Assembly: GCA_051453625.1 (NCBI GenBank)
Contig: JBOZIK010000001.1
Location: 8,414,188-8,443,494 of the forward strand
DNA length: 29,307 nucleotides
Direction of reading: 5' to 3'
From: Welwitschia mirabilis
Taxonomy: Eukaryota; Gnetophyta; Gnetopsida; Welwitschiales
The notes under the pieces: generated by a model
Seen by the model: only the letters and a program-made list of their open reading frames with translations
What the model was told of the DNA's origin: nothing
The model's database searches: none
Made by a program: the position numbers and the translations under genes
Shown here: positions 10,476 to 20,101 of the stretch, one piece after another
Layout of the letters: the number at the start of each line of letters is the position of its first letter
Numbering within the stretch: position 1 is the stretch's first letter

Positions 10476-10577
10476 CCTGTAATAGCTAGCCGACCTTTAT
10501 CTATTTCATCCATTTCTTTCTTAGAATTGAGCACATTTTGTAGAGCATTTTCTGTGATGGTTTTGCCTCAGTAGCCC

Positions 10578-10585
10578 TATAAATA
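10578..10585 (+). promoter_or_regulatory. TATA box of E2 5' LTR
   Basis: TATAAATA within CCCTATAAATAAGA, conserved in the 3' LTR at 20203-20210. Typical position for a Pol II LTR promoter. Confidence 0.65.
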
Positions 10586-11273
10586 AGACCATCCTTTGAC
10601 TCTCCTATTCATCTTTGTTTAAACTATACATTCTCATGATAGAAGATTGAAGAATGATAGATCCATCTTATGAGTTACAGAAAGACATTTTCTTGGTGTT
10701 TGGTTGTGCATCCTCCATTGAGGTGCGATTATTTTGTAATCAAAATGATAGTTTGATTACCAATACAAAACTCTATTTTTTTTAATACTATTTAATTTCC
10801 CTTATGATTTATGTTGTTCTTGATTCGATAATACTCTCATTAATGATATAGGTCATAAGGGAAACCTATGTTAAGGTTGACAAAAATAGTTTAGATTCAT
10901 TTTGCATTATACTTATTTAACTTAGTTGATAGCCTAAGTTATTCTTAGTTAGTAATAGTCTCCTTGGTAGATTTAGATTACACATGACTAATCCTCCTGA
11001 CAAGTTGATTCTATAATCAAATAGTTATTCATTAATATTAAGTCATATTTCCATTGCATTGCGTAATCATTTTCCTACATTGTTCCTAAGTTTTAGATAT
11101 TATAGTCTCTTTGGAAATTAATTCTCCTTCTTCTTTCAAAAGATTTTATTGGGTTTATGACATTTGAGTCACTCCAATTTATACTAGAGTGTCATATTTT
11201 TTAATATATATATATATATATTAACAGGATTTGAGTAAGACAAGAAGTTGTAAAAATACACATCACAACATCT

Positions 11274-11291
11274 TGGCACCATTACCAGAGA
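11274..11291 (+). other. E2 primer binding site A, tRNA-Asp type
   Basis: TGGCACCATTACCAGAGA, three nt after the LTR end. It differs from the tRNA-Asp complement only by G-to-A changes. Confidence 0.85.
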
Positions 11292-11723
11292 AGGCTGCTG
11301 ACGATTATAAGGATTATCATTTCCTACATGAGTAAATTAGATTTTAGTTTAAATAGTTAGTCATAGAAACATTGTATTTTTATTTAGTATTTATAGGTTT
11401 TTAGTTTGCAATTTTTTGTTTTTTTAGTCTACAATAATAGTCTGTCATCCTCTCTGTCATCCCCAAAACATTGAGAATAATGACATAGATTTATTAGTTT
11501 ATTTTTATTCTATAAATTTTCTTTTTTATTTCTCTACTTGTCATTTCTTCTATTGTCCCCATGATAAGGTGTATGACAATCTTTATTTTTATTTTTATCT
11601 TTTAGCTTTCTACTAAATTTTTGTTTTCTATTTCTTCTTTCTATTTTCATCTTTTTTTTATCATCTCCATGATAGTCAGGATGACTATTAGTTATTTTTT
11701 ATTTCATTTTCTATTATTTTATA
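11292..11723 (+). other. E2 leader A with three palindromic units
   Basis: Untranslated leader matching E1's leader and leader B. Palindromic units are at 11443-11485 (3 nt longer than standard), 11539-11578 and 11647-11686, about 96-108 nt apart. It is cut off by the gap at 11724. No coding seen. Confidence 0.7.
11539..11578. repeat. 40-bp double palindrome, leader A
   Basis: TGTCATTT, CTTCT, ATTGTC, CC, CATGAT, AAGGT, GTATGACA; exact 8-5-6-2-6-5-8 spacing. The neighbouring units at 11443 and 11647 are weaker. Confidence 0.65.
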
Positions 11724-11823
11724 NNNNNNNNNNNNNNNNNNNNNNNNNNNNNNNNNNNNNNNNNNNNNNNNNNNNNNNNNNNNNNNNNNNNNNNNNNNNN
11801 NNNNNNNNNNNNNNNNNNNNNNN
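11724..11823. other. Assembly gap, 100 N
   Basis: A 100-N run is commonly used for unknown size. DNA on the two sides is related: 11041-11723 resembles 11824-12587. Confidence 0.95.
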
Positions 11824-12038
11824 ATTGACTTACGTATTTATTTCTTTCATTGGTTCTTAAGTTTTAGTTATCATATTCTCTTCAAAAATCAATTCTCATT
11901 CTTCTCTTACAAGTCTTCAATAGGTTACGACATTTGAGTCACTTCCATTTATACTAGAATGTGTATTTTGCAATCTATATATTTTAGTTAATAGGATTCG
12001 AAGTAATATGTAAACTTGCAAAAATACATATCATAACA
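11824..12038 (+). repeat. Second LTR 3' end (LTR B)
   Basis: About 215 nt that align with the ends of E2's LTRs (compare 11051-11270 and 20681-20900), ending CATATCATAACA. E2's 3' LTR fits LTR A better at the extreme end (GTAAGACRAGAAGTT), so LTR B is a separate copy. Its left part is lost in the gap. Confidence 0.7.
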
Positions 12039-12041
12039 TCT

Positions 12042-12059
12042 GAACAACATTATTGAGGA
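12042..12059 (+). other. Primer binding site B, decayed
   Basis: GAACAACATTATTGAGGA three nt after LTR B. It aligns to the tRNA-Asp-type site with transitions plus two transversions. Confidence 0.65.
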
Positions 12060-12307
12060 AGGCAGCTAAGGAGCACAAGGATTATCATTGTTCAGGTAAG
12101 TAAATCAAATTTCCATTCGGTTATTTATTTGTAGCGACCTTGTATTTTTGATTAGGAACTATAGGTTTTTTTATTCAGAGTTTTTTTTTTTGATTTTTGA
12201 TAGACCATAATAACAATTGTCATCTTCTATGTCATCCCCATGACACTGGACATGACTTAATTTATATCTATGAGTTTTCTATTAGTTTTCTTTTGGTTTA
12301 TGTTTCT

Positions 12308-12347
12308 TATCATCTTGTTTATTATCTCGATGACGAGATGGATAATG
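12308..12347. repeat. 40-bp double palindrome, leader B unit 2
   Basis: TATCATCT, TGTTT, ATTATC, TC, GATGAC, GAGAT, GGATAATG. Unit 1 (12218-12256) is similar with a 3-nt right spacer. Confidence 0.75.
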
Positions 12348-12417
12348 ACTCTTATTCTATTTTTAAATTTTTATTTTTGAATTACAATTTTCTATTAGTA
12401 TAATAATAATTAGTTTC

Positions 12418-12457
12418 TATCATCTCCTATGTCATCCACATGATAAGAAGGATGATA
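12418..12457. repeat. 40-bp double palindrome, leader B unit 3
   Basis: TATCATCT, CCTAT, GTCATC, CA, CATGAT, AAGAA, GGATGATA; all spacings kept. Confidence 0.75.
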
Positions 12458-12510
12458 GTCTATGTGTATTTTTGGCTTTTGGCTTTCTACACTGCTAAAT
12501 TCCTATGTTT

Positions 12511-12550
12511 TCTCATTCCCTCAATCATTTCCATGATAGTAAGGATGACT
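12511..12550. repeat. 40-bp double palindrome, leader B unit 4
   Basis: TCTCATTC, CCTCA, ATCATT, TC, CATGAT, AGTAA, GGATGACT; matches leader A unit 11647-11686. Confidence 0.65.
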
Positions 12551-12805
12551 ATTAGTTATTTTTTATTTCATTTTCTATTATTTTATATTTGTAGGATGTT
12601 GTGACATGATCAATATAGGGGAAAAAATATTAGAGAGAAATGCTAGTAACAAAGAAAAACATTAGAGAAGGAGTAGTCACCTTTAAAATAGAATCAGGAA
12701 CAAAATCTTTAGGTGCATATGATATTCCATTTGAGTTCATTTTTTCTAAATCCAAATCCATGAAAGATAATTTTTAGAAGAGAATTTAGAAAAGATAATT
12801 CTACT

Positions 12806-14480
12806 ATGTCGAACATTATGCAAAAGCAAAAACAAGTCATAGGATCTTCAACCCCTAGTCCTAATATCAATCTTAAGAAATTAATAGCCAATAGAAAATG
12901 GGAAATGCAAACTTCTTTTAATTTACCCCTAAGAGATAACATTGAATTAAAGAATATAAATATCTATCCCATCTTTAGTGCTGAACACAATGAGGATCCC
13001 CTTCAACACACTGCGGACATAAATAGTTAGTTCTTACCTCTACAAATGGAAAGAAAAGGATTAGTAATCATATCTATATGGTCATTTTTTCAATCATATT
13101 GAAAGAAAAGGCAAAATTTTAGTTGAAAACTATATCCACAAGAGTCTAAAAACTTGGAATCTAGTTTAAGAAGTATTTATTAAAAGATTTATAAGTAAAG
13201 CAACTATTAAGAAAAGAAAGAAAGAAGTGAAAAATCTCAAACAACAACCAAGCAAGGATTATGCTTCTACATATAAATACTTCTTTATCATAGTTCACTC
13301 TAATCCAATAGACACTTTTGCATAATAAGAGCTATTTGATTACTTTTACAGTGGGCTAAACAGCTAAACAAAAATTATATATTTCTATTATAGTGGAAAC
13401 TTAAAAAACCTCATATTAGAAAATGGTTAAAAAACATTAGAGGAACTTGTAGAAGTGTGCCAAATGTGGTCAACATCAAGAAATAACCATATTATAGGGA
13501 AAATCATCAAATCTTTAAAACAAGTAAATCAAGAAAAGAAGATGAATAAAACTAAATGCAATCCTACAAATTTGATTAGATATTTCACAATAACTTTGGA
13601 AAGATATACTAAGATGATTTTAGATGTGAAATCAGTAACTGAAAAGGATGTTATGTCAACATATGATTTATGTGAGAATAACTATTACATATCTAAAGAT
13701 ACTCCACTATTACTAACATAAACAGAGAAGATACATGAAGAAGTTTGTACTTACAACCAAAAATTTTCAAACTTCTAAAACTAAAACTAAAACTAGTCAT
13801 AACTTAGGATAAACTCACAATACAAATTCTAAACCTTTTATAATAAGTTCAAAAATTTTTAAACCAATTTTCAACTTCTTAAAAATCATTTTCAAAATTG
13901 AAACTTTCAATCAAGCCCATCAAATTTTCAACATCAAGATAATCCACTTTAAAAACTTATGAAATTATAAGAAAAGTGAAATACCAACATTAAAAGCCTA
14001 GTAAATGTCCTTCAACAAACCATGTTAATAAATCAAAGACCACAAGAATCATTAGCAACACAACATTTTCCAAATTCCAATAAAGTAAGAAGAGATTATA
14101 AGGTTGTAACATGAAGTAAACCCTCCTTATTATGAAGTATCAACCTTTCAAAATGACACTAGAGATGATGAGGAAGAAGGGGACATCAAAATATTAGAAA
14201 ATTACAACTTCCCTTATCTTAGTAAAAGTAAAAGGAAAAATTCTTTATGACAATCAAAAAAGAAACCAGCCACTCATTAGCTTGATAGGCTTAATACTCA
14301 TTTAACTCTCAATGAACATCTCAAAACCTTAATGAAAAATGTAAGTATAAATGTATCCTTCTGGAAACTTTTATAATAAAATTTAAGGTACTCAAATCTA
14401 TGGAAATACTTAACAAGAATAAAATAAAAATAAGTTATTCCTAATAATTTTTTTTTAGCTCAATCCCTCACAAATTTAGA
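12806..14480 (+). pseudogene. gag: E2 gag remnant
   Basis: Open from ATG 12806 to a stop at 13030, with NIYPIFSAEHNEDPLQHTAD aligned to E1's Gag start, so this part would begin the capsid domain. A second open run (13455-13721) carries the zinc-knuckle site at 13662-13703, but three of the four ligands are gone (Tyr, Cys, Tyr, Thr in the C-C-H-C positions). An Asn/Gln-rich tail and an acidic DDEEEGDIKILENY segment (about 14165-14205) follow. The boundary with protease is approximate. Unable to make a working nucleocapsid. Confidence 0.8.
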
Positions 14481-14936
14481 ATTATAAAAATCTCCAAAAT
14501 TTAAGAATCCATACGCAGCAATAGTAGTATTACACTAGAGGGAGACAAAAAGAATAAAAGAGCTTTAATTAACATGGGAGCGAGTGTTAACATTATGCTA
14601 TTACACATTTGTAAGAGACTTGGTTTAAAAGGTATAATAAAGCCTCCTTAGATTCTCTTAAGGTTAGTAGATACATTGGTTAAGAAACCCTTAGGGATCA
14701 TCAAAGATTTTGCTCTCCAAATTGAAGAGGCCTTTGACTCAATTAATGTGGTTGTCATAGAAATAAAACATAATAGAGATTATCCATTACTTTTAAGAAA
14801 AACCTTCTATGCAATATCTCATTGCACTATCGATACAAGGACTGAGATGATGGAGTCTTACCGAGAAAATAAAAGGTTTTCAATTAGAGTTTTTGATGTA
14901 GCTAAGAAAGACCTAGGTGATGAATGGGATGTATAA
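14481..14936 (+). pseudogene. E2 aspartic protease remnant
   Basis: The active-site segment reads LINMGASVNIMLLHICKRLG (about 14567-14626), with Asn replacing the catalytic Asp through a GAC-to-AAC-type change. Downstream IKPP, then an open run from 14676 with VKKPLGIIKDFALQIEEAF and DYPLLLRKTF, matching Athila-type proteases. Stop at 14934-14936. Even apart from its stops the enzyme would be dead. Confidence 0.85.
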
Positions 14937-15489
14937 AATCATATTAAACTAACCTTACTCTTTCAACATCATTTCCTTAAGAAAAAATGTCTAATGTTAC
15001 ATGAACCTACACTTTATAATAATCCACTTAAAATTAAAAACCTAGAAGATTTTGATACATCTAGTTCTACACATTTAGAAAATCACTTTTTAGATCAAAA
15101 TGAAGAATAAACTAAATCGTTAGTCTATAAGAAAGTCCAACTATTAATAACAAGTGAAAACTTACATTTTAAAGGAAATCATCTATTGCATGAGTCAGAA
15201 ACTAAAAATCTTAATTTGAATTTGAATTTGAAAAATACTCCTAGTGGACTAAAATATATTTTTCTCTATAATAATCAAAACAAACCTCTTATAATAAATA
15301 AAAATATTTTCCTTGAATAAGAATCAATCTTAACCTCCATTTTAACTTTTAAAATTTGTGCATTTACTTCATCTCGTAAAGATTTATCTGTCATTCCTCC
15401 TTATATTATTTAACATAAAATCTATCTTGAGAAAAATGTGAAACCTATTAAGTAACTATAAAGAAGATTAAGTTAGCACTTAAATAAGT
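14937..15489 (+). other. E2 protease-RT linker
   Basis: About 550 nt with stops in all frames. It matches E1's linker but has no palindromic unit. A small run of repeated TTTGAA (about 15213-15230) is present. Confidence 0.6.
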
Positions 15490-16330
15490 AGTTAAAAGTG
15501 AAATCATTAAGTTAATAGATTCTAAAATCATTTACGCTATATCAGATAGTGAATGGATTAGTCCCTTTGACTATAGTAACAAAAAAGTGTGGGAAATGAA
15601 GAGTTTGTATAGATTTTAGAAAATTAAATAAAGTCACAAAGAAAGACCCACTATCCTTTCTTAACCAGATCCTTGATAGGATTCAAGAACATGCTTTATA
15701 TTACTTTTTAAATGGATATAGCAGTTATAACCAAGTTTTTATAATTAGCAAAGACTAGGCCAAAGCAAATTTTACTTCACCTTTTAAGATGTTTTCTTTT
15801 AGATGAATGCCTTTTAGATTATGTAATGCTCTTGGAACTTTGGAATGTTCTATGATGGATACCTTTTTAGACATATTATAAGATTCAATCGAAATCTTTA
15901 TGGATGCCTTTTCTATCTTTAAAAAAACCTTTAATCAAATCTTAAAAAGATTAGAAAAGGTCTTTGATAGGTGCATAGAGTTTGGCCTTCATTTAAGTTT
16001 GGAAAAGAGCTTATTCTTAGTTAAAAGTGGAATTGTTCTAGGCCACTACATTTCTAAAAGAGGAATTAAGATGGACCTTAAGAAGGTTGGTATCATCCAA
16101 TACCTAACTCCTCCAACCAATGTTAAGCAACTCTAATCTTTTCTTAGATATTATGGTTTTTATCATTATTTCATATAAGATTATGCTAAAATTTATAAAC
16201 CCCTATACTTATTACTAAAAAAAGAAGCTAAATTTGATTGAAATACATCTTGTTATCTTGCTTTCAATCAACTCAAACATAAACTCTCTTATGCTCCTAT
16301 CGTAATGGGACCTAATTGGGAAAAAAATTT
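15490..16330 (+). pseudogene. E2 reverse transcriptase remnant
   Basis: Blocks in order: EIIKLIDSKIIYAISDSEW (about 15501-15557), the IDFRKLNK-like motif (about 15610), the NQILDRI-like segment, NGYSSYNQVF-like (about 15710-15740), then an open run from 15900. The catalytic box reads FMDA at 15897-15908: the second of the paired Asp residues is Ala (GCC), which abolishes metal binding. The following FKKTFNQILKRLEKVFDRCI and GIVLGHYISKRGIKMD are well-kept Athila/Tat RT thumb motifs. Several stops and a frame change interrupt it. Confidence 0.85.
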
Positions 16331-16740
16331 GAGTTCATGTGAAATACTAGTAATTTTGCTGTAGGTGGGATGCTTGGGTATAAATATAAAAATAACTTTA
16401 AAGTTATATCTCACCATAGTAAAACATTATCCAAAGATCAAGTAAATTATTTAACTATGAAGAAAGAAATGTTAGCCATAATCTTTTACCTCAATCCTTT
16501 TATGCATTATCTTTTAGGCTTCCATATGAATGTTTATACAAATCATGTAGTGATTAAATACCTAATGACTAATAAAGATTCTAATGCTAGTTGATTTGAT
16601 GGATCCTCTTAATGTAAGAATTCATACTCATCATTATAGATAAGGCAAGAAAACACAACAACATAGCATATCACTTATCACATCTTACTTCTTTTTTTGA
16701 TGATCGGCGTATTAGTGATTCTTTTTCAGATGAATAACTA
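16331..16740 (+). pseudogene. E2 RNase H remnant
   Basis: Begins with a decayed SNFAVGGMLG motif at about 16350-16380; the preceding codon, expected to be the Cys-Asp of the catalytic start, is a stop plus Asn. An open run from 16370 gives NFKVISHHSKTLSKDQVNYL, then VVIKYLMTNKD, with stop at 16594. The remainder (NNIAYHLSHL-like, about 16660-16690) is in shifted frames. It would remove RNA from RNA-DNA hybrids in the particle. Confidence 0.8.
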
Positions 16741-18043
16741 TTTGTTGTATCTGCTACTCATCTCCCTCCATGGTATGTAGATATAATCAAGTATCTTGTT
16801 ACTTTAAAAACACCACAAAATTAGAGTTATGATTAAAGAAAATCTTCTCTCCATCAAATAGGTGACTATGAGTGGATAGCATTCCATCTTTATTGTAGAT
16901 GTAAGAATCAAATTATGAAAAAATTTGTACCAGAATGGGAAAATACTAATATCCTTCAGCTTTTTCATGATGGTATTTGTGGTGGACATTTTAGTAGTTA
17001 GAAACAATCCATGAAGATTCTCCACTTTAGATTCTATTGGCCTATTCTTTTTTAGGACTCTTTTGAGTATGCTAAAAGGTATGATGCATGTTAATGTTTT
17101 AATCTTTTATGATCATAGGAAATACCCCTCAAACCTATTCTTAAATGTAAATCTTTTAACTATTAGGGAATCAATTTTATAGGTCCAATTTAATAATATT
17201 TTAAAGACAAAATTTACATCATATGGCTATGTATTATGTGACTAAATGGGTTGAAGCAGTTCCTACTTTCTCAAATGATTCTTGAAATATCTGTAACTTT
17301 GTTAGAACTTAAATTTTTTAACACTTTGGTTTTCCTTGAATAATCACTAGTGATTAGGGAATTCACTTTATTAACCATCTTTTTATAAAACTTATTTTAT
17401 TCATTAATATAGAACATCATGTAGCTTATGCTTATCATCCTCAAACTAATGAACAAGCTAAAAATGTTAATAAAAAAATGGAAAAAATTCTTTAAAACTT
17501 GTATCTAATAATAAAAAGTTATGGGATTTTAAACTAAATGATTTTCTTTGGGCTTAACATACCCCTTGGCATAATTTACTTGGTTTTTCATTATGAACTT
17601 ATATATGGTAAATTCTGTATTTTACTTGTTGATGTTTATTACAACTCTTATTATTCTACACATTAGCTCAATTAAATCATTTAGATAAAAAAAGAACTCA
17701 AGATATTTATCATCAACTTATTCAAAAAGATCAAAGTAATTTCAAATGTGATAAAAAGCTAATCCATAAGAACTTTAAACCTAGTTAATTAGTCTGGTTA
17801 TACAACACTAAGGTACATCTTTTACATAACATGTTAACCTCAAAATGGAAAGATACTTACCTTATTAAGAAAGTACATTCTAATGGCTCTATTGAGATTT
17901 CTAACTTAAGCACTAAACAAATTCAGAAAGTTAATGGAAAAAGCTTTAAAATATATCAGCAATCTTCTAATATAAACATGATAGAAGTACTAGCCTTAGA
18001 CATTCCCTTTGATGAGGATGACTTCTTTCCTATCATTGTCTAA
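16741..18043 (+). pseudogene. E2 integrase remnant
   Basis: The zinc-binding region is partly legible (KFVPEWENTNILQLFHDGICGGHFSS-like frame, about 16921-16998). In the core, the first catalytic Asp is Asn (GINFIGPI, codon 17173-17175), the second survives in TSD (about 17351), and the third, Glu, is Lys (NEQAKNVN, codon 17460-17462). An open run from 17831 holds the C-terminal SKWKDTYLIKKVHSNGSIEI module and a tail ending DEDDFFPIIV, with stop at 18041-18043. Two of three catalytic residues are lost. Confidence 0.85.
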
Positions 18044-18158
18044 ATTTTCTCTTAGCTTTTTACTTTGAAGACCATTATGATATTACTTCTTATCATTCAA
18101 ACATGACTTATGTATTTATTTTCATAATTAGTTTTTAACTTAGTTATTTTATAATGGT

Positions 18159-18180
18159 AAGATTGGATTCCCCCAATCTT
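18159..18180 (+). other. Stem-loop after pol, E2 copy
   Basis: AAGATTGG, ATTCCC, CCAATCTT: a perfect 8-bp stem 116 nt after the pol stop. Conserved in place in E1. Confidence 0.5.
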
Positions 18181-19411
18181 AAGACATTCACATATCTATG
18201 AACTTTATTTTTAAGGAAGATTCTTTATTTCTAATGTTTTTCTCAATGATGAAAAGGTCTTAAATTGTTTAAGAGTGTTCTTTTTTGCCTTTTATGTTAT
18301 TACTTTACCTTTGTCTTTGAGAGTGTTTGGTCATGTGGAATGTTTCTTTAGTGCAAAAAAAAAAGTAAAATAACATCATGATATTTTATACTTGAGTTAG
18401 CTTAAAAACATAGTTATCATGATGTCCTACCGCAGGTATACTAGGGAAAATTTTCTTGAGAAGATCCTTTAGTAGTATAATACAGTAGCTATGGGAACTC
18501 CACTTAGAGGTTAGTTGGTCATGCTTTGCAGGTCCTTACTTCTTTAACTGTGGTTTCACTACCCTCATTATGGATAGTTAGATAATAAAATAATAAAAAC
18601 TTGGAGGCTATAGAATCAAGGGTATTCTTTTTGTTATTAGAGGTATTTCTTGTATTCTACACTCTTAGTCTTTCTATGTGATCATTTTATTTCTAAGGAT
18701 TTAGATGTTTGTTTTGAGATGTAAGCAGGTAAGTGCATTTTTAAGTAAGTATTTAATCTTATGACTTATTGTTTAAAGAATTTTATTTTTAGAATTATCA
18801 TAACCACTGCCTTAAGGAATGGAATTTTTTATATATTAAGTCATGCATTTTAAAATTAAGTGATGTTATGATTTCTTCCACATGAGTATGCTAGGCCAAA
18901 TTTAGAGTAAATAAGCTATCTTCTTTATTTTCTTATGTTCATTCTTTTTGTTTTCTTTTGTTGTTTAGTTAGTTATTTTAAAGTAATTTTTGTATTTTCT
19001 TATCATTTTAGAACCTTAACATTTAATTGTTTTCTTACTTGGTTTTTAATAAATAATTCATTTCTTGCTTAGATGAATTTCCTTAACAATTTTTTGATGT
19101 TTATTTTTGATCTTTTGGAGTTCTAAACATTGCTATTTATTATTTATGATGGCACATTTGTTATGCATTCATNNNNNNNNNNACTTGCTTCATCCTAATT
19201 AGTCCATTTTCATTGTCTATTATTTCCATGCTCGTCAAAATATTTCACACATCTTTAGTTTTCAAAATTGATATTTCTACACTTAACTTTGCACTTAATT
19301 TCTCAAATGTCAAAAATTCAAAAGCACCCATTATATGTCTTTTCATTATAACATATTGATTTCATCTAATTTTCTTACTTTATTAGCCAATACAAGATGT
19401 ATTATTTTTCT

Positions 19412-19426
19412 CAAGGGAGGGTAGGA
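19412..19426 (+). other. G-rich polypurine tract, E2
   Basis: CAAGGGAGGGTAGGA. Equivalent to E1's 8916-8928 but about 245 nt upstream of the LTR, whereas a plus-strand primer normally abuts it. Confidence 0.5.
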
Positions 19427-19906
19427 CTCATTTTCAAGATTCATTTTTTATAATTTATAGATCAAAAAGCTCTTATGTAAAATAAATTTTACAATTTTTG
19501 ACTTCATACACATGATACGTTACATGCTATTTTGATATGTGATATTTATAATATTATTTATGAGCTTCTTATATAATTTTCAAATTAATTTTTTTAAAGA
19601 TAACTTGACTCTTAATTGTAGTTGTTTGTCCACTTTTTATCAAGAACTAATAAAGGCTAAGTTGGATGCTATGATGCACTACCAAATTCTATGTATTTGA
19701 TGAGGTATTATGAGCTATTTTGTAGGACATTTATATAGGCTTAGATACAATTCTGAGGATTATTAAAATTTGATGAATGATCTTAGAAATGTGTAATTAT
19801 TGGCATGTTTAAAGGTATTCAAAGAATATTCTAATACATTATGCCTTTAATGAAGATCATTAATGAAAAAGGCTAGCTTCTTTTGAGTTGTAAGGACAAA
19901 GAATAT

Positions 19907-19932
19907 TATCATTCCCTCTAGATAAGACAAGA
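19907..19932. repeat. Palindromic unit with deleted centre, E2 3' LTR
   Basis: Outer arms TATCATTC and AGACAAGA remain, with only 10 nt between them instead of 24. The 5' LTR keeps the full 40 bp at 10267-10306. Confidence 0.55.
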
Positions 19933-20005
19933 ATGCTATATAAGACACATAGGAATGTTGACATGGACTAGAGCTAGTACTATTAAAGTCATCTTTTCTA
20001 AGGGT

Positions 20006-20045
20006 TATTGTCCCCATGGTCATCCCAAAAATATGCAAGATGATG
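20006..20045. repeat. 40-bp double palindrome, E2 3' LTR
   Basis: TATTGTCC, CCATG, GTCATC, CC, AAAAAT, ATGCA, AGATGATG. Confidence 0.65.
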
Positions 20046-20061
20046 AATGTAACATTTGTGT

Positions 20062-20101
20062 TATCATCCCCTTAGTCATTCTTACAATAGACAAGATAAC
20101 A
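20062..20101. repeat. 40-bp double palindrome, E2 3' LTR
   Basis: TATCATCC, CCTTA, GTCATT, CT, TACAAT, AGACA, AGATAACA; exact spacing. Confidence 0.7.

Larger units (their letters stand above)
10032..11270 (+). repeat. E2 5' LTR (1239 bp)
   Basis: Aligns over its whole length with 19672-20900. It starts TAATTCACTACC (decayed TG) and ends CATCACAACA. A TATA box (TATAAATA, 10578-10585) lies about 550 nt in, which puts the transcription start near 10610. Three 40-bp palindromic units (10267, 10381, 10436) lie upstream of the TATA box in the promoter part. A TA-rich run near 11203-11221 precedes the end. Confidence 0.85.
12060..12805 (+). other. Leader B with four palindromic units
   Basis: Untranslated leader homologous to leader A and to E1's. 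Units start at 12218, 12308, 12418 and 12511, that is 90, 110 and 93 nt apart, separated by T-rich DNA. From about 12600 the sequence turns A-rich toward gag. No protein recognised. Confidence 0.7.
18044..19671 (+). other. E2 3' spacer after pol
   Basis: Non-coding, homologous to E1's spacer. It holds a perfect 8-bp stem-loop at 18159-18180, conserved blocks at 18420-18560, a 10-N gap at 19173-19182, and a G-rich tract at 19412-19426. The last 60 nt before the LTR (GTTGTTTG..AACTAATAAAGGCTAAGTTGG) match the sequence before E1's 3' LTR. No reading frame comparable with E1's extra ORF is present. Confidence 0.7.

Noticed and set aside
10032-11270. This LTR as the 3' LTR of E1, making E1 and E2 side-by-side neighbours
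   Set aside because: Its end matches E2's 3' LTR, ATCAC flanks that pair, and E1's 5' LTR end matches 21709-22941 instead.
11443-12550. CRISPR-like array of palindromic repeats
   Set aside because: Spacing looks regular, but the repeats are diverged, the spacers are T-rich relatives of each other, and the context is a plant retrotransposon leader.
19847-20038. Minus-strand open frame in E2's 3' LTR
   Set aside because: Lies within U3 of an LTR and is not kept in the 5' LTR.
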